The notes: generated by a model not told the origin, from the letters alone. DNA of 64,000 nt from Haemophilus sp. C1 (GCF_001276515.1 NZ_LDVZ01000004.1:1-64000), one strand, 5' to 3'; counted from the first letter of the stretch, positions 10,836 through 21,466 are shown. Program-made: numbers and translations.

Positions 10836-10861
10836 CCAAAATAAGTTCAATTTATACAAAC

Positions 10862-10892
10862 AAAAGCGCGGTTAATTTCGCGCTTATTTTTT
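10862..10892 (+). terminator. Intrinsic terminator after yidE
   Basis: AAGCGCG (10864-10870), an 8-base loop, CGCGCTT (879-885 in the same thousand) and then ATTTTTTG. It is not an uptake-sequence hairpin, unlike many in this window. Confidence 0.8.
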
Positions 10893-10960
10893 GTGTGGAT
10901 TTTGCGCGAGAGGGTATTCAATGATAGAATCTCGCACTTTTATTGCGAAGCGAGAACAAA

Positions 10961-11269
10961 ATGGCATTAGTTGAATTTTTGATGGAAACCTTAGATGGGT
11001 TAAAAGGAACAGATATTGTACATTTTGATGTACGTGGAAAATCATCGATTACGGATAATATGATTATTTGCACGGGTACATCGAGCCGCCAAGTTTCTGC
11101 AATGGCAGATAATTTAATTACAGAATGCAAAAAAGCAGGTTTTGAAACTTTTGGTGAAGAGGGTAAAAATACTGCAGATTGGATTGTGGTGGATCTTGGT
11201 CAAGCAATCGTACATATCATGCAACGTGACGCGCGTGAAATGTATCAATTAGAGAAACTTTGGGCGTAA
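10961..11269 (+). CDS. rsfS: Ribosomal silencing factor RsfS
   Basis: A 102-residue RsfS (YbeB/Iojap) protein. It binds uL14 on the 50S subunit and blocks subunit joining when nutrients are short. The family core includes DIVHFDVRGKSSITDNMIICTG-type sequence (about residues 18-38), GFETFGEEGKNTADWIVVDLG (about 62-82) and IVHIMQRDAREMYQLEKLW at the end. I take ATG 10961 (MALVEFL) as the start because it matches the family N-terminus; an upstream TTG (10943) in frame would add six residues. It heads the conserved rsfS-rlmH-mrdA-rodA gene string. Confidence 0.92.
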   Translation: MALVEFLMETLDGLKGTDIVHFDVRGKSSITDNMIICTGTSSRQVSAMADNLITECKKAGFETFGEEGKNTADWIVVDLGQAIVHIMQRDAREMYQLEKLWA

Positions 11270-11277
11270 ATTTTAGT

Positions 11278-11306
11278 AAAGTGCGGTGAAAAATAACCGC
11301 ACTTTT
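11278..11306 (+). terminator. Uptake-sequence hairpin between rsfS and rlmH
   Basis: AAAGTGCGGT (11278-11287), loop GAAAAAT and AACCGCACTTTTT (11295-11307), with the U-run provided by the second arm. It lies within an otherwise conserved operon, only 17 bases before the rlmH start, so partial termination is more likely than a complete stop. Confidence 0.7.
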
Positions 11307-11322
11307 TAGATAAGGATGACTT

Positions 11323-11790
11323 GTGAAAATCACGTTAATTGCTGTCGGAACAAAAATGCCTTCTTGGGTTACAACGGGTTTTGAGGAATATCAACGCCGT
11401 TTCCCAAAAGATATGCCTTTTGAACTGATTGAAATCCCAGCAGGCAAGCGTGGAAAAAATGCTGATATTAAACGTATTTTAGAGCAAGAAGGTAAGGCGA
11501 TGTTAGCCGCCAGTGGAAAAGGCAAAGTCGTGACGTTAGATATTCCAGGTAAACCTTGGACCACCCCGCAGTTAGCCGAGCAATTAGAAGCGTGGAAAAA
11601 TGATGGTCGTGATGTATGTTTGTTGATCGGTGGTCCTGAGGGTCTTTCACCTGAATGTAAAGCCGCTGCAGAGCAAAGTTGGTCGCTTTCACCATTGACA
11701 TTACCTCATCCACTTGTTCGTGTTGTGGTGGCTGAAAGTTTGTATCGTGCGTGGTCGCTCACAACTAATCATCCTTATCATCGAGAATAG
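11323..11790 (+). CDS. rlmH: 23S rRNA pseudouridine-1915 N3-methyltransferase RlmH
   Basis: A 155-residue SPOUT-class methyltransferase that methylates pseudouridine 1915 in helix 69 of 23S rRNA using SAM. The knot motifs are clear: [14 protein letters not shown] (about 103-116) and [27 protein letters not shown] sequence near the C terminus, ending HPYHRE as in E. coli RlmH (155 aa). The start codon is GTG (11323), with TAAGGA about 8 bases upstream. The preceding frame codon is not a better start. It is followed 20 bases later by mrdA. Confidence 0.95.
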   Translation: MKITLIAVGTKMPSWVTTGFEEYQRRFPKDMPFELIEIPAGKRGKNADIKRILEQEGKAMLAASGKGKVVTLDIPGKPWTTPQLAEQLEAWKNDGRDVCLLIGGPEGLSPECKAAAEQSWSLSPLTLPHPLVRVVVAESLYRAWSLTTNHPYHRE

Positions 11791-11810
11791 TAAATCCTCA
11801 TTTTAGTCAG

Positions 11811-13766
11811 ATGAATTTAAAAAGATTCTTCAATACGCCAACTCATGAACCGTTTCGCGATAAAAAAGCGGAGCGTAACCTTTTTGCACGCCGAACTTTA
11901 GTGGCTTTTTTGGGGATTTTGCTACTAACAGGGGTGTTATTCACCAATATTTATCAGCTACAGATTGTTAATTTCGATACTTACCAAACGCGTTCTAATG
12001 GTAACCGAATTAAATTATTACCTTTACCGCCAACGCGTGGCTTAATCTATGATCGTTACGGTAAATTATTAGCCGAAAATCTTACTTTTTTTGGTTTATA
12101 CATTGTGCCGGAAAAAACTGAAAATTTAGACCGCACTTTAGATGAATTACGCTACATTGTGGGATTAACGGATAACGATATTGAAAATTTTAAAAAGGAA
12201 CGTCGCCGCGGAACGCGTTACACGCCTATTTTATTGAAACCGAATTTAACAGAAGAACAAATCGCACGTTTTGCAGTGAGTGGCTATCAATATCCGAGTT
12301 TAGATGTACGTCCTTATTTCAAACGCTATTACTTATATGGCGAGATTATGACGCATATTTTAGGTTATGTGGGAAAAATCAATGATAAAGACGTTGAACG
12401 CTTGAAAAAAGAGGAAAAATTTACCAATTATTCTGGTAGCAATGATATAGGTAAATTGGGCATTGAACGTTATTATGAAGATGAGTTACACGGCATCACA
12501 GGTTTTGAAGAAGTAGAAATCAACAATCGTGGTAAAGTTATTCGTAAGTTACGTGAACAACCTTCAGTTGCAGGAAAAAGTATTTATCTTACTATTGATT
12601 TAGAGTTGCAGCGTTATATCACTGATCTTTTGTCTGGGCAAAAAGGTGCGATTGTTGTATTGGATCCTAAAGATAGTGGTGTACTGGCTATGGTGTCTAC
12701 GCCAAGTTATGATAATAATTTGTTTGTTGATGGTATTTCCTCAGAAGATTATAAGCGCCTATTAAATGATCCTGCTCGCCCGCTTTATAGTCGTGCGACC
12801 CAAGGGGTGTATCCTCCTGCTTCTACGGTGAAACCTTTTATTGCAGTAGCTGCACAAACTGAAAATGTGATTACTCAAAATACAACGATTTTTGATCCTG
12901 GCTACTGGGTATTGCCAAATACGACCAAGCGATTCCGAGATTGGAAAAAGAGCGGTCATGGTTATACAGATTTAAATAAAGCAATTACAGAATCATCCGA
13001 TACTTATTTTTACCAAGTCGCTCATAGTATGGGAATTGATCGTCTTTCTAATTGGATGAAACGTTTTGGCTTTGGTATGCCAACTGGGATTGAAATTCAA
13101 GAAGAAACGGCAGCCAATATGCCAACGCGCGAATGGAAACAAAAACGTTATAAACGCCCTTGGGTACAAGGTGATACTATTTCTGTGGGAATTGGGCAAG
13201 GGTATTGGACTGCGACACCATTACAAGTGGCAAAAGCAACGGCTGTATTGGTGAACAATGGAAAGGTGAATACCCCACATTTGATGAAAGCAATTGAAGT
13301 ATCTACGCTAAAACCTTATGAAGATCCTTTGCTTTATCCTGATATTACAGAGGCTAAACAAAGCTATTGGGATGCTGCAAAACGTGGAATGTATAATGTT
13401 GTCAATTCAGCTTTAGGGACGGGGAGAAAGGCTTTTGCTGGAGCAAACTATCGTGTGGCAGGAAAATCTGGTACAGCTCAAGTGTTTAGTTTAAAAGAAA
13501 ATGAAAAATACAATGCGGCGGGATTGAAAAAAGAATTACATGATCACGCATGGTTTACCGCATATGCACCTTATGAAAATCCTAGATTGGTTGTGACAGT
13601 GATTTTAGAAAATGCAGGTGGTGGTTCAAGTAATGCCGCACCGTTAGCACGTAAAGTGATGGATTACTATTTGAATCAGCGTTTACCACAAGTTGAAAAA
13701 TATAATATACCTATTCAGCAAAAAAAAGATTTGTCACAAGAGAGCGAACAAATAAATGGAAGATAA
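11811..13766 (+). CDS. mrdA: Penicillin-binding protein 2 (elongation transpeptidase)
   Basis: A 651-residue class B PBP, the D,D-transpeptidase of lateral wall synthesis, acting with RodA and MreBCD. It has an N-terminal cytoplasmic stretch (1-28), one membrane anchor (about 29-49), a dimerisation domain (about 60-240) and a transpeptidase domain. Active-site motifs: [11 protein letters not shown] (Ser of SxxK, about 337), ESSDTYFYQ (SxD, about 391) and AGKSGTAQV (KSG, about 553). It overlaps rodA by 11 bases, consistent with a PBP2-RodA pair made together. Confidence 0.96.
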   Translation: MNLKRFFNTPTHEPFRDKKAERNLFARRTLVAFLGILLLTGVLFTNIYQLQIVNFDTYQTRSNGNRIKLLPLPPTRGLIYDRYGKLLAENLTFFGLYIVPEKTENLDRTLDELRYIVGLTDNDIENFKKERRRGTRYTPILLKPNLTEEQIARFAVSGYQYPSLDVRPYFKRYYLYGEIMTHILGYVGKINDKDVERLKKEEKFTNYSGSNDIGKLGIERYYEDELHGITGFEEVEINNRGKVIRKLREQPSVAGKSIYLTIDLELQRYITDLLSGQKGAIVVLDPKDSGVLAMVSTPSYDNNLFVDGISSEDYKRLLNDPARPLYSRATQGVYPPASTVKPFIAVAAQTENVITQNTTIFDPGYWVLPNTTKRFRDWKKSGHGYTDLNKAITESSDTYFYQVAHSMGIDRLSNWMKRFGFGMPTGIEIQEETAANMPTREWKQKRYKRPWVQGDTISVGIGQGYWTATPLQVAKATAVLVNNGKVNTPHLMKAIEVSTLKPYEDPLLYPDITEAKQSYWDAAKRGMYNVVNSALGTGRKAFAGANYRVAGKSGTAQVFSLKENEKYNAAGLKKELHDHAWFTAYAPYENPRLVVTVILENAGGGSSNAAPLARKVMDYYLNQRLPQVEKYNIPIQQKKDLSQESEQINGR

Positions 13767-14871
13767 AATCCCTTTCTGGTTGCGCGCATGGCAACGTTTG
13801 CATATTGATTTTTGGCTGTTTATTGGCTTAGTTGCAATAACAGCCTATGGCATGCTTGTGCTTTATAGTGCCACTGGTGCCAGTGAAACTATGTTTAACA
13901 ACCGGATTATTCAGGTTTTTCTTGGATTTACTGTTATGCTTGTCATGGCACAATTTCCACCTAAATTTTATCAACGCATTGCGCCTTATCTCTATCTGAT
14001 AGGCTTTATCATGTTGATTTTAGTGGATGCAATTGGAACAACCAGTAAAGGTGCACAGCGTTGGCTTGATCTTGGATTTATTCGTTTTCAGCCATCTGAA
14101 ATTGTAAAGCTTGCGGTGCCATTAATGGTCGCGGTGTATTTAGGTAATCGACCACTTCCACCTAAATTAAGTGAAACATTTATTGCGATTGCAATGATTA
14201 TGATTCCGACTTTACTTGTGGCTATACAACCAGATTTAGGCACATCAATTTTGGTAAGTGCGTCAGGTTTATTTGTAGTATTTTTAGCAGGGATGAGTTG
14301 GTGGCTAATTTTAGCTGCAGTGATTGGCTTAGCTGGATTTATTCCGATCATGTGGCTATATCTAATGCACGATTATCAACGCACTCGCGTACTTACATTA
14401 TTAGACCCAGAAAAAGATCCTCTTGGTGCAGGCTATCATATTTTACAATCAAAGATTGCGATTGGTTCTGGTGGCCTTTGGGGAAAAGGCTGGATGCAGG
14501 GTACGCAATCTCAGCTTGAGTTTTTACCCGAACCTCATACAGATTTTATTTTTGCTGTAATGAGTGAAGAACATGGAATGGTTGGTTTTCTTATTTTGAT
14601 CTCCATTTATATGTTCATTATTATACGTGGTTTGATAATTGCCGTGAACGCTCAAACTTCTTTTGGGCGAATTCTTGCTGGAGCAACGACGTTAATTTTC
14701 TTCGTCTATGTGTTTGTTAACATAGGCATGGTAAGTGGTATTTTGCCTGTAGTGGGTGTGCCATTACCTTTATTTAGCTATGGCGGGACTTCTTACGTTG
14801 CTATTATGGCTGCTTTTGGCTTGGTGATGTCAGTTCATACACATCAAGTAAAATTTATGAAAGGGAACTAA
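13756..14871 (+). CDS. rodA: RodA, SEDS peptidoglycan polymerase of elongation
   Basis: A 371-residue SEDS-family glycosyltransferase that polymerises lipid II into glycan strands and works as a complex with PBP2. There are about ten membrane segments. The large periplasmic loop contains [20 protein letters not shown], and [20 protein letters not shown] closes the family signature near the C terminus. [22 protein letters not shown] (about 98-119) is the conserved first motif. The length equals E. coli RodA (370). Confidence 0.96.
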   Translation: MEDKIPFWLRAWQRLHIDFWLFIGLVAITAYGMLVLYSATGASETMFNNRIIQVFLGFTVMLVMAQFPPKFYQRIAPYLYLIGFIMLILVDAIGTTSKGAQRWLDLGFIRFQPSEIVKLAVPLMVAVYLGNRPLPPKLSETFIAIAMIMIPTLLVAIQPDLGTSILVSASGLFVVFLAGMSWWLILAAVIGLAGFIPIMWLYLMHDYQRTRVLTLLDPEKDPLGAGYHILQSKIAIGSGGLWGKGWMQGTQSQLEFLPEPHTDFIFAVMSEEHGMVGFLILISIYMFIIIRGLIIAVNAQTSFGRILAGATTLIFFVYVFVNIGMVSGILPVVGVPLPLFSYGGTSYVAIMAAFGLVMSVHTHQVKFMKGN

Positions 14872-14923
14872 TTTCATTTTTGCTTTTCTTAAAAGGGTAA
14901 ATAAATGAAAATAGTCAACGCTT

Positions 14924-15787
14924 ATGAAATTAAAAACATTATTAAATCTGACCGCACTTTTGCTGTTTATGATAAGCGTAGCTTTTCCTGCGCAGGCTGA
15001 TACGCAAAAAATGTATGGTATTCGAGGGGATAAACTTTCGATTATAACCAAAGTACCTTCTCCTAGTACTTATTCCGTGAAAGGGCAAACTTATACGACA
15101 AAAGCTGAAGATGATGCTAAATCCTATACGAAAGAAGGGATGGCAAGTTACTATCATCTCAAATTTAATGGGCGTAGAACTGCAAGTGGTGATGTTTATA
15201 ATTCAACGCAATTTACTGCGGCACATAAAACATTGCCAATAAATTCTTATGCTTTGGTGACTAATTTACATAATAATCGTAAAGTTATCGTACGTATTAA
15301 TGATCGTGGGCCTTTTAGTGATAAACGTTTAATTGACCTTTCTCATGCAGCGGCGAAAGAAATTGGATTAATTTCTCGCGGTATGGGGCATGTTAGAATT
15401 GAGGCGTTGCACGTTGCCAAAAATGGGAATTTATCAGGCGCAGCGACAAGAACGCTGGCTAAGCATGCAAAAACTCAAGAAGCAGCTGATCGTTTAGTAT
15501 TAAAATCTAATACGCTTTTTGATAACGCATCTAAGTCAATAAATGCTCTAAAAGGAACCGAATTTTACCGTTTGAAAATGCTTGAATTAACCTCTCGTAG
15601 CCAAGCAAATAAGTTAATTACGCAACTTGCGTTAGCGAATATTCAAACTGAAGTAAATCGCTCGGGAAATAAATATGAAATTCACATAGGGCCCTTTGAT
15701 AATAAAGCACAAATGGCACAAGTGAGAGCTAAATTACAAAAAATGGCAGTAAACAAGCCACTAATTGTTTACACATATAAAAATTAA
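14924..15787 (+). CDS. rlpA: RlpA-like septal-ring lytic transglycosylase
   Basis: A 287-residue secreted protein with a signal peptide (about 1-25, cleavage after AQA). A double-psi beta-barrel RlpA domain follows (about 66-160), with GMASYYHLKFNGRRTASGD, AAHKTLPINSYALVTN and VIVRINDRGPFSD. A C-terminal SPOR domain (about 210-287) binds denuded glycan. RlpA proteins cleave naked glycans at the septum or bind there. The signal peptide has no cysteine, so unlike E. coli and Pseudomonas RlpA this one is not predicted to be a lipoprotein. The start at 14924 has a weak ribosome site; an ATG at 14904 is out of frame. Confidence 0.88.
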   Translation: MKLKTLLNLTALLLFMISVAFPAQADTQKMYGIRGDKLSIITKVPSPSTYSVKGQTYTTKAEDDAKSYTKEGMASYYHLKFNGRRTASGDVYNSTQFTAAHKTLPINSYALVTNLHNNRKVIVRINDRGPFSDKRLIDLSHAAAKEIGLISRGMGHVRIEALHVAKNGNLSGAATRTLAKHAKTQEAADRLVLKSNTLFDNASKSINALKGTEFYRLKMLELTSRSQANKLITQLALANIQTEVNRSGNKYEIHIGPFDNKAQMAQVRAKLQKMAVNKPLIVYTYKN

Positions 15788-15802
15788 TTGTAGGAACACA
15801 CT

Positions 15803-16984
15803 ATGTTGAAAAGAACAACAAAAATCGTATTTTTATCAAGTTTTGTGGCATTTAGTGCTTTTTCGGTATCTGCAGAGGATATGCAGTTTGGCGTGACTCC
15901 ACCACAAATTACTGCTCAAACGTATGTATTGATGGATTACAATTCAGGTGCAATTTTAGCCGCACTTAATCCTGACGAGCGTCAATATCCCGCATCTTTA
16001 ACTAAAATGATGACAAGTTATGTGGTAGGGAGCGCTTTAAAACAAGGCAAAATCCATAATACCGATATGGTTACCATTGGTGAAAGTGCGTGGGGGCGTA
16101 ATTTCCCTGACTCATCAAAAATGTTTTTAGATTTAAATACACAAGTATCTGTAGCAGATTTGAATCGTGGTGTGATTGTTGTATCTGGTAATGATGCGAC
16201 AGTGGCATTAGCTGAACATATTTCTGGCAATGTACCGAATTTCGTAGAAACAATGAATAAATATGTTCAACAATTTGGTTTGAAAAACACGAATTTCACC
16301 ACGCCGCATGGTTTAGACGATCCAAATCAATATTCTTCCGCGCGTGATATGGCAATTATTGGTGCGCATATTATTCGTGATTTACCTGAAGAATATAAAA
16401 TTTACTCAGAAAAAGATTTTACCTTTAACAAAATTAAACAGCCTAACCGCAATGGCTTATTGTGGGATAAAACTATCAATGTTGATGGAATGAAAACAGG
16501 GCATACTAGCCAAGCTGGATATAACTTAGTTGCTTCAGCGATTACACCGAACAATATGCGTTTAATTTCTGTAGTAATGGGTGTGCCAACTTACAAAGGT
16601 CGTGAAGTAGAAAGTAAAAAACTTTTACAATGGGGTTTTGCTAATTTTGAAACATTTAAAACTTTAGAGGCTGGCAAAGAAATTTCAGAACAACCTGTTT
16701 ATTACGGTAATAAAGGTAGTGTGAAATTAGGTACGTTACAAGATAGCTTTATTATTGTTCCGAAAGGTAAACAAAATGAGCTTAAAGCGCGCTATGAGTT
16801 AGAAAGTAAAAACTTACAAGCGCCTTTAGCAAAAGGCCAAGTCGTAGGTAAAGTCATTTATCAATTAGAAGGCAAAGATATTGCAGCGGTAAACTTACAA
16901 GTGATGGATGAGGTGGGCGAAGCGGGTATTTTCGGAAAAGCTTGGGATTGGCTCGTGCTCACTGTAAAAGGCTTATTTGCATAA
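15803..16984 (+). CDS. dacA: D-alanyl-D-alanine carboxypeptidase (PBP5/6)
   Basis: A 393-residue class C low-molecular-weight PBP that removes the terminal D-Ala from peptidoglycan stem peptides. It has a signal peptide (1-24, ending VSA). Active-site motifs are PASLTKMMTSY (SxxK, Ser65-Lys68), VVSGNDATVAL (SxN, about 122) and DGMKTGHTSQAG (KTG, about 226). The C-terminal domain ends in an amphipathic helix, GKAWDWLVLTVKGLFA, which anchors the protein to the outer face of the inner membrane. It sits between rlpA and ybeD as in E. coli. Confidence 0.96.
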   Translation: MLKRTTKIVFLSSFVAFSAFSVSAEDMQFGVTPPQITAQTYVLMDYNSGAILAALNPDERQYPASLTKMMTSYVVGSALKQGKIHNTDMVTIGESAWGRNFPDSSKMFLDLNTQVSVADLNRGVIVVSGNDATVALAEHISGNVPNFVETMNKYVQQFGLKNTNFTTPHGLDDPNQYSSARDMAIIGAHIIRDLPEEYKIYSEKDFTFNKIKQPNRNGLLWDKTINVDGMKTGHTSQAGYNLVASAITPNNMRLISVVMGVPTYKGREVESKKLLQWGFANFETFKTLEAGKEISEQPVYYGNKGSVKLGTLQDSFIIVPKGKQNELKARYELESKNLQAPLAKGQVVGKVIYQLEGKDIAAVNLQVMDEVGEAGIFGKAWDWLVLTVKGLFA

Positions 16985-17087
16985 AATATGCCAGAAACTT
17001 ACCGCACTTTTTTCATTTTTAATTGAGGCATTCGTAATGTGTGAGTGCTCCACTATTCACACATCATTTTTATTATTGGGAGATAAT

Positions 17088-17366
17088 ATGACAACAGAAA
17101 ATGATTACGCAAAACTTAAAGAATTAATGGAATTTCCAGCAAAAATGACATTTAAAGTTGCTGGAATTAATCGTGAGGGGTTAGCGCAAGATCTAATTCA
17201 AGTCGTTCAAAAATATATTAAAGGCGATTATATTCCTAAGGAAAAACGGAGTAGTAAAGGTACCTATAATTCGGTTTCAATCGACATTATTGCTGAAAAC
17301 TTTGAGCAAGTAGAAACACTTTATAAAGAACTTGCTAAAGTTGAAGGCGTAAAAATGGTCATCTAG
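17088..17366 (+). CDS. ybeD: YbeD family (DUF493) protein
   Basis: A 92-residue protein of the YbeD/DUF493 family, with an ACT-like ferredoxin fold. It matches E. coli YbeD over its length, including [14 protein letters not shown] near the start and the C-terminal [11 protein letters not shown]. The exact role is unknown; the constant position beside lipB suggests a link to lipoate metabolism. I use ATG 17088 (MTTEND), preceded by TTGGGAG, rather than the longer frame from 16977, which overlaps dacA and would carry 37 non-conserved residues. The dacA-ybeD gap contains a single uptake sequence (17001-17009). Confidence 0.88.
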   Translation: MTTENDYAKLKELMEFPAKMTFKVAGINREGLAQDLIQVVQKYIKGDYIPKEKRSSKGTYNSVSIDIIAENFEQVETLYKELAKVEGVKMVI

Positions 17367-17367
17367 T

Positions 17368-18006
17368 ATGAATAATTCCCTTATCGTTCGTCAGTTAGGG
17401 TTGCAAGATTATCAAGAAATTTGGCATAAAATGCAGAATTTTACAGATAGTCGCATCGCGGAAACGCAAGACGAAATTTGGTTAGTGCAACATCCTCCTG
17501 TATTTACCCAAGGGCAAGCAGGTAAACCTGAGCATCTTTTACAACGTAGTGAAATACCTGTGGTACAGTCGGATCGTGGTGGGCAAATAACCTATCATGC
17601 ACCTGGTCAGCAAGTGATGTATGTGCTCATTGATATTAAGCGTCATGAGAATTTAAATGTACGTCAATTAGTTACCGCACTTGAACAAACGGTGGTAAAA
17701 ACTTTAGCTGAATATGGTATTGAAAGTTATCCAAAACCTGATGCGCCAGGCGTGTATGTGGATGGAAAAAAGATTTGTTCTCTTGGGCTGCGTATTCGTC
17801 GTGGTTGCTCTTTTCACGGATTAGCATTGAATATCAATATGGATCTGAATCCATTTCATTATATTAACCCGTGTGGCTATGCTGGTCTTGAAATGTGTCA
17901 ATTAGCGGATTTTGTTAATCAAGATGAGGCTAATTGTGATAAGGTTTCACCAAAATTAATTAAACACTTTGCCGAGCTTTTAGGCTATAATGTAACAAAT
18001 TTGTAA
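17368..18006 (+). CDS. lipB: Octanoyl-[ACP]:protein N-octanoyltransferase LipB
   Basis: A 212-residue transferase that moves octanoyl from acyl carrier protein to lipoyl domains, the first step of lipoate synthesis. Key blocks: [18 protein letters not shown] (RGGxxTxHxPGQ, about 69-86), [20 protein letters not shown] (catalytic Lys in GxKI and the RGxSFHG segment, about 131-150) and NPCGYAG with the reactive cysteine at about 168. It starts one base after the ybeD stop. A terminator separates it from lipA. Confidence 0.95.
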   Translation: MNNSLIVRQLGLQDYQEIWHKMQNFTDSRIAETQDEIWLVQHPPVFTQGQAGKPEHLLQRSEIPVVQSDRGGQITYHAPGQQVMYVLIDIKRHENLNVRQLVTALEQTVVKTLAEYGIESYPKPDAPGVYVDGKKICSLGLRIRRGCSFHGLALNINMDLNPFHYINPCGYAGLEMCQLADFVNQDEANCDKVSPKLIKHFAELLGYNVTNL

Positions 18007-18018
18007 TATTTAATGATC

Positions 18019-18047
18019 AAAAATGCCCTGTTTGGGCATTTTTATTT
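18019..18047 (+). terminator. Terminator between lipB and lipA
   Basis: AAAAATGCCC (18019-18028), a 5-base loop and GGGCATTTTT (18034-18043), with further T residues. It lies just ahead of the lipA ribosome site. Its presence argues against the upstream in-frame start codon for lipA at 18013, which falls inside this hairpin region. Confidence 0.8.
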
Positions 18048-18057
18048 AGGAACGCTT

Positions 18058-19020
18058 ATGTCTACGCCTTTCAAAATGGAACGCGGTGTAAAATATCGCG
18101 ATGCGGCAAAAACGTCGATTATTCCAGTAAAAAATATTGATCCAAACCAAGAGCTATTGAAAAAGCCCGAATGGATGAAAATTAAACTTCCGGCAAATTC
18201 ACTTAAAATTGAAAGCATCAAAAATGGAATGCGTCGTCATGGTTTGCATTCCGTGTGTGAAGAAGCATCTTGTCCAAATTTACACGAATGTTTTAATCAT
18301 GGAACAGCAACTTTTATGATTTTAGGCGCAATTTGCACGCGCCGTTGTCCGTTCTGTGATGTTGCGCATGGGAAACCATTACCGCCCGATCCTGAAGAGC
18401 CACAAAAATTGGCTGAAACTATCCAAGATATGAAACTTAAATATGTAGTGATTACATCGGTGGATCGCGATGATTTGCCTGATCGTGGCGCGGGTCATTT
18501 TGCAGAATGTGTAAAAGCTGTGCGCGAGCTTAATCCTAACATTAAGATTGAAATTTTAGTGCCTGATTTCCGTGGTCGCATTACGCAGGCATTGGAAAAA
18601 TTAAAAGATAATCCGCCAGATGTCTTTAACCATAATTTAGAAAACGTGCCGCGCCTGTACAAAGAGATTCGTCCTGGAGCAGATTACGAATGGTCACTTA
18701 AATTATTGCGTGAATTTAAAGAAATGTTCCCGAATATCCCAACTAAATCAGGTTTAATGGTGGGATTAGGTGAAACTAATGAAGAGATTTTACAAGTCAT
18801 GCAAGATTTACGTGATAACGGTGTGACAATGCTCACGTTGGGGCAATATCTTCAACCTAGCCGCCATCATTTACCAGTGGCCCGTTATGTTCCGCCAGCT
18901 GAATTTGATGAATTCCGTGAAAAAGCCAATGCAATGGGCTTTGAACATGCGGCTTGTGGACCATTTGTTCGTTCTTCTTATCACGCTGATTTACAAGCCA
19001 GTGGCGGATTAGTGAAATAA
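18058..19020 (+). CDS. lipA: Lipoyl synthase LipA
   Basis: A 320-residue radical-SAM enzyme that inserts two sulfurs into the octanoyl chain to make lipoate. The auxiliary cluster motif [13 protein letters not shown] and the radical-SAM motif [13 protein letters not shown] lie about residues 79-110. The C-terminal [11 protein letters not shown] contains the conserved RSSYHA serine that ligates the auxiliary cluster. The start is ATG 18058 ([10 protein letters not shown]), with TTAGGA upstream; the length then matches E. coli LipA (321). Confidence 0.96.
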   Translation: MSTPFKMERGVKYRDAAKTSIIPVKNIDPNQELLKKPEWMKIKLPANSLKIESIKNGMRRHGLHSVCEEASCPNLHECFNHGTATFMILGAICTRRCPFCDVAHGKPLPPDPEEPQKLAETIQDMKLKYVVITSVDRDDLPDRGAGHFAECVKAVRELNPNIKIEILVPDFRGRITQALEKLKDNPPDVFNHNLENVPRLYKEIRPGADYEWSLKLLREFKEMFPNIPTKSGLMVGLGETNEEILQVMQDLRDNGVTMLTLGQYLQPSRHHLPVARYVPPAEFDEFREKANAMGFEHAACGPFVRSSYHADLQASGGLVK

Positions 19021-19039
19021 TTGAAAACTGCTCTGAATT

Positions 19040-19078
19040 AAACCGCACTTTTTGCTTGTCACGAAAGTGCGGTTTATT
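19040..19078. terminator. Uptake-sequence inverted pair after lipA
   Basis: AAACCGCACTTT (19040-19051) pairs with AAAGTGCGGTTT (19064-19075), with a run of T after it. This is the reverse arm order of the other dyads (ACCGCACTT first). It is the likely lipA terminator. Confidence 0.75.
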
Positions 19079-19190
19079 TTTGATGTTTTTTTTCACCGAA
19101 TATTTACTAGCCAGAATTATTGCAAGTCTGTAAAATAGCCGACCGCTTTATTCGACTAATTATTTATAACACCTGACGATATTGTAGAAA

Positions 19191-20615
19191 ATGACTCAAA
19201 AATTACATATTAAAACTTGGGGCTGCCAGATGAATGAATACGATTCATCTAAAATGGCCGATCTTTTATTAAGTACTCATGGATTAGAACTTACTGAAAT
19301 TCCAGAAGAAGCAGACGTATTATTATTGAATACCTGTTCTATTCGTGAAAAAGCACAAGAAAAAGTGTTCCACCAACTTGGTCGTTGGAAAGAATTAAAG
19401 AAAAATAATCCAAATTTAGTGATTGGTGTGGGCGGCTGTGTAGCTTCTCAAGAAGGTGAACATATTCGCCATCGAGCGCCTTATGTAGATATTATTTTTG
19501 GTCCGCAAACTTTGCACCGCCTGCCTGAAATGATTAACCAAATTCGTGGTGGTAAGAGTTCTGTTGTAGATGTAAGTTTCCCTGAAATTGAGAAATTTGA
19601 CCGCTTACCTGAACCTCGTGCAGAAGGCCCAACAGCATTCGTTTCGATTATGGAAGGCTGTAATAAATACTGTACTTTCTGTGTTGTACCTTATACTCGC
19701 GGTGAAGAAGTCAGCCGTCCTGTGGATGATGTCTTATTTGAAATTGCGCAACTAGCGGATCAAGGCGTGCGTGAGGTCAATCTACTTGGGCAAAACGTGA
19801 ATGCTTATCGTGGTCCGACACATGATGGTCAAATTTGCAGCTTTGCTGAGTTGCTTCGTCTTGTGGCGTCTATCGATGGTATTGACCGTTTACGTTTTAC
19901 AACCAGTCATCCAATAGAATTTACGGATGATATTATTGACGTATATCGTGATACGCCTGAATTGGTGAGTTTCTTGCATCTTCCAGTTCAAGCAGGTTCT
20001 GACCGTGTATTAACGATGATGAAACGTGGTCATACAGCATTAGAATATAAATCTATTATTCGTAAGCTTCGTGCTGTGCGCCCTGATATTCAAATTAGCT
20101 CAGACTTTATTGTTGGTTTCCCAGGTGAAACTGCAGAAGATTTTGAGCAAACTATGAATTTGATTGCACAAGTGAACTTTGATATGAGTTTCAGTTTTGT
20201 GTACTCAGCCCGACCAGGTACGCCAGCAGCAGATATGCCAGATGATGTGACGGAAGATGAAAAGAAACAGCGTCTTTACGTGTTACAAGAGCGTATTAAT
20301 CAACAAGCCGCACAGTTTAGCCGTCGTATGCTTGGCACAGAACAACGCGTGTTAGTTGAAGGGCCATCGAAGAAAGATATAATGGAATTAACAGGGCGTA
20401 CTGAAACGAATCGTATTGTCAATTTCCAGGGTTCTCCAGAAATGATTGGTAAATTTGTGGATGTGAAAATCACTGATGTTTATACCAATTCTCTACGTGG
20501 TGAAGTGGTGCGTACTGAAGATGAAATGGGATTACGTATTGCGCAATCTCCACAAGAAGTGATGAATCGCACACGTAAAGAAGATGAATTAGGTGTAGGA
20601 CGTTACCACGGCTAA
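19191..20615 (+). CDS. miaB: tRNA-2-methylthio-N6-isopentenyladenosine-37 synthase MiaB
   Basis: A 474-residue radical-SAM methylthiotransferase that modifies i6A37 to ms2i6A in tRNAs reading UNN codons. The N-terminal MTTase domain has three cluster cysteines ([31 protein letters not shown]). The radical-SAM motif is [17 protein letters not shown] (about 155-171). A C-terminal TRAM domain (about 380-445) follows. The length matches E. coli MiaB (474). It is monocistronic here; the upstream gap to lipA is only 170 bases. Confidence 0.97.
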   Translation: MTQKLHIKTWGCQMNEYDSSKMADLLLSTHGLELTEIPEEADVLLLNTCSIREKAQEKVFHQLGRWKELKKNNPNLVIGVGGCVASQEGEHIRHRAPYVDIIFGPQTLHRLPEMINQIRGGKSSVVDVSFPEIEKFDRLPEPRAEGPTAFVSIMEGCNKYCTFCVVPYTRGEEVSRPVDDVLFEIAQLADQGVREVNLLGQNVNAYRGPTHDGQICSFAELLRLVASIDGIDRLRFTTSHPIEFTDDIIDVYRDTPELVSFLHLPVQAGSDRVLTMMKRGHTALEYKSIIRKLRAVRPDIQISSDFIVGFPGETAEDFEQTMNLIAQVNFDMSFSFVYSARPGTPAADMPDDVTEDEKKQRLYVLQERINQQAAQFSRRMLGTEQRVLVEGPSKKDIMELTGRTETNRIVNFQGSPEMIGKFVDVKITDVYTNSLRGEVVRTEDEMGLRIAQSPQEVMNRTRKEDELGVGRYHG

Positions 20616-20633
20616 TTGAAATCTTGAAATATT

Positions 20634-20668
20634 TAACCGCACTTTGAGAAATTGAAGTGCGGTTATTT
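20634..20668. terminator. Uptake-sequence hairpin between convergent miaB and ung
   Basis: TAACCGCACTT (20634-20644), a short loop, AAGTGCGGTTA (20655-20665) and then TTTTTT. It is usable on the plus strand for miaB and, less ideally, on the minus strand for ung. Confidence 0.75.
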
Positions 20669-20684
20669 TTTAGGGGGATATGCT

Positions 20685-21344
20685 TTAGATTTGCCAATCT
20701 ATCGGTTTTATTCTGTGGCTTTTCAAATATGAATTTGTTTTGGAAAAATGATGACAACCAAAGAAACCTCGATGTGCTGACAACGGGGAAGGATGCGGAG
20801 CCGTTAAAACAAGGTGACGAGTACGGTCAATAATTTGCCCTTTTTTTTGTGCGTGACTCCCCCAAAGTAAAAATACGAGTTTTTCACGATGTTCATTAAG
20901 CGCCGTAATAACACGATCGGTGAATGTCTCCCAACCGAAATTAGCATGTGAATGAGCCATACCACGTTCCACGGTAAGCACTGTGTTGAGCAGCAATACC
21001 CCTTGTTCTGCCCATTTGACTAAATAACCATGAGATGGCATTTGGAATCCAGAAATATCTTGTGTAAGTTCTTTATACATATTTGATAGAGAAGGGGGAA
21101 TGGCCACTTCAGGTTTTACTGAAAAAGCCAATCCATGAGCTTGGTTTGGTCCATGATAAGGATCCTGACCTAAAATCACCACTTTTACATCTTCAAAAGC
21201 GGTATATTTGAATGCATTAAATACATCTTCTTGTGGGGGATAAATCGTTTTCCCGCTTGCTCTTGCAAGATGAACCTGTTGTAGTGCGTGTTGAAAGTAA
21301 GGTTGTTCTTTTTCTTTTCCGATAACATCTGTCCAGGTTTTCAT
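20685..21344 (-). CDS. ung: Uracil-DNA glycosylase
   Basis: A 219-residue family 1 uracil-DNA glycosylase that removes uracil from DNA. Motifs: [20 protein letters not shown] (catalytic Asp in GQDPYH, about residue 62), [10 protein letters not shown] (uracil-binding Asn), [11 protein letters not shown] and the [20 protein letters not shown]-intercalation loop with the catalytic His (about 185). The length is close to E. coli Ung (229). It is convergent with miaB. Confidence 0.97.
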   Translation of the reverse strand: MKTWTDVIGKEKEQPYFQHALQQVHLARASGKTIYPPQEDVFNAFKYTAFEDVKVVILGQDPYHGPNQAHGLAFSVKPEVAIPPSLSNMYKELTQDISGFQMPSHGYLVKWAEQGVLLLNTVLTVERGMAHSHANFGWETFTDRVITALNEHREKLVFLLWGSHAQKKGQIIDRTRHLVLTAPHPSPLSAHRGFFGCHHFSKTNSYLKSHRIKPIDWQI

Positions 21345-21466
21345 TATTTTGATCCTATTAATAAATTTGCTCTTATTATAAACAAAAAGGTTAAGGCAAT
21401 AAAAAGTTTAAAGGTTAAATTAATGTTAAATAAATTTTGGTGAATCGCTATATAGATGAGTAAAGT

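Noticed and set aside
18013..18057. Longer lipA start
   Set aside because: It lies in the lipB terminator; [10 protein letters not shown] from 18058 fits the family length.
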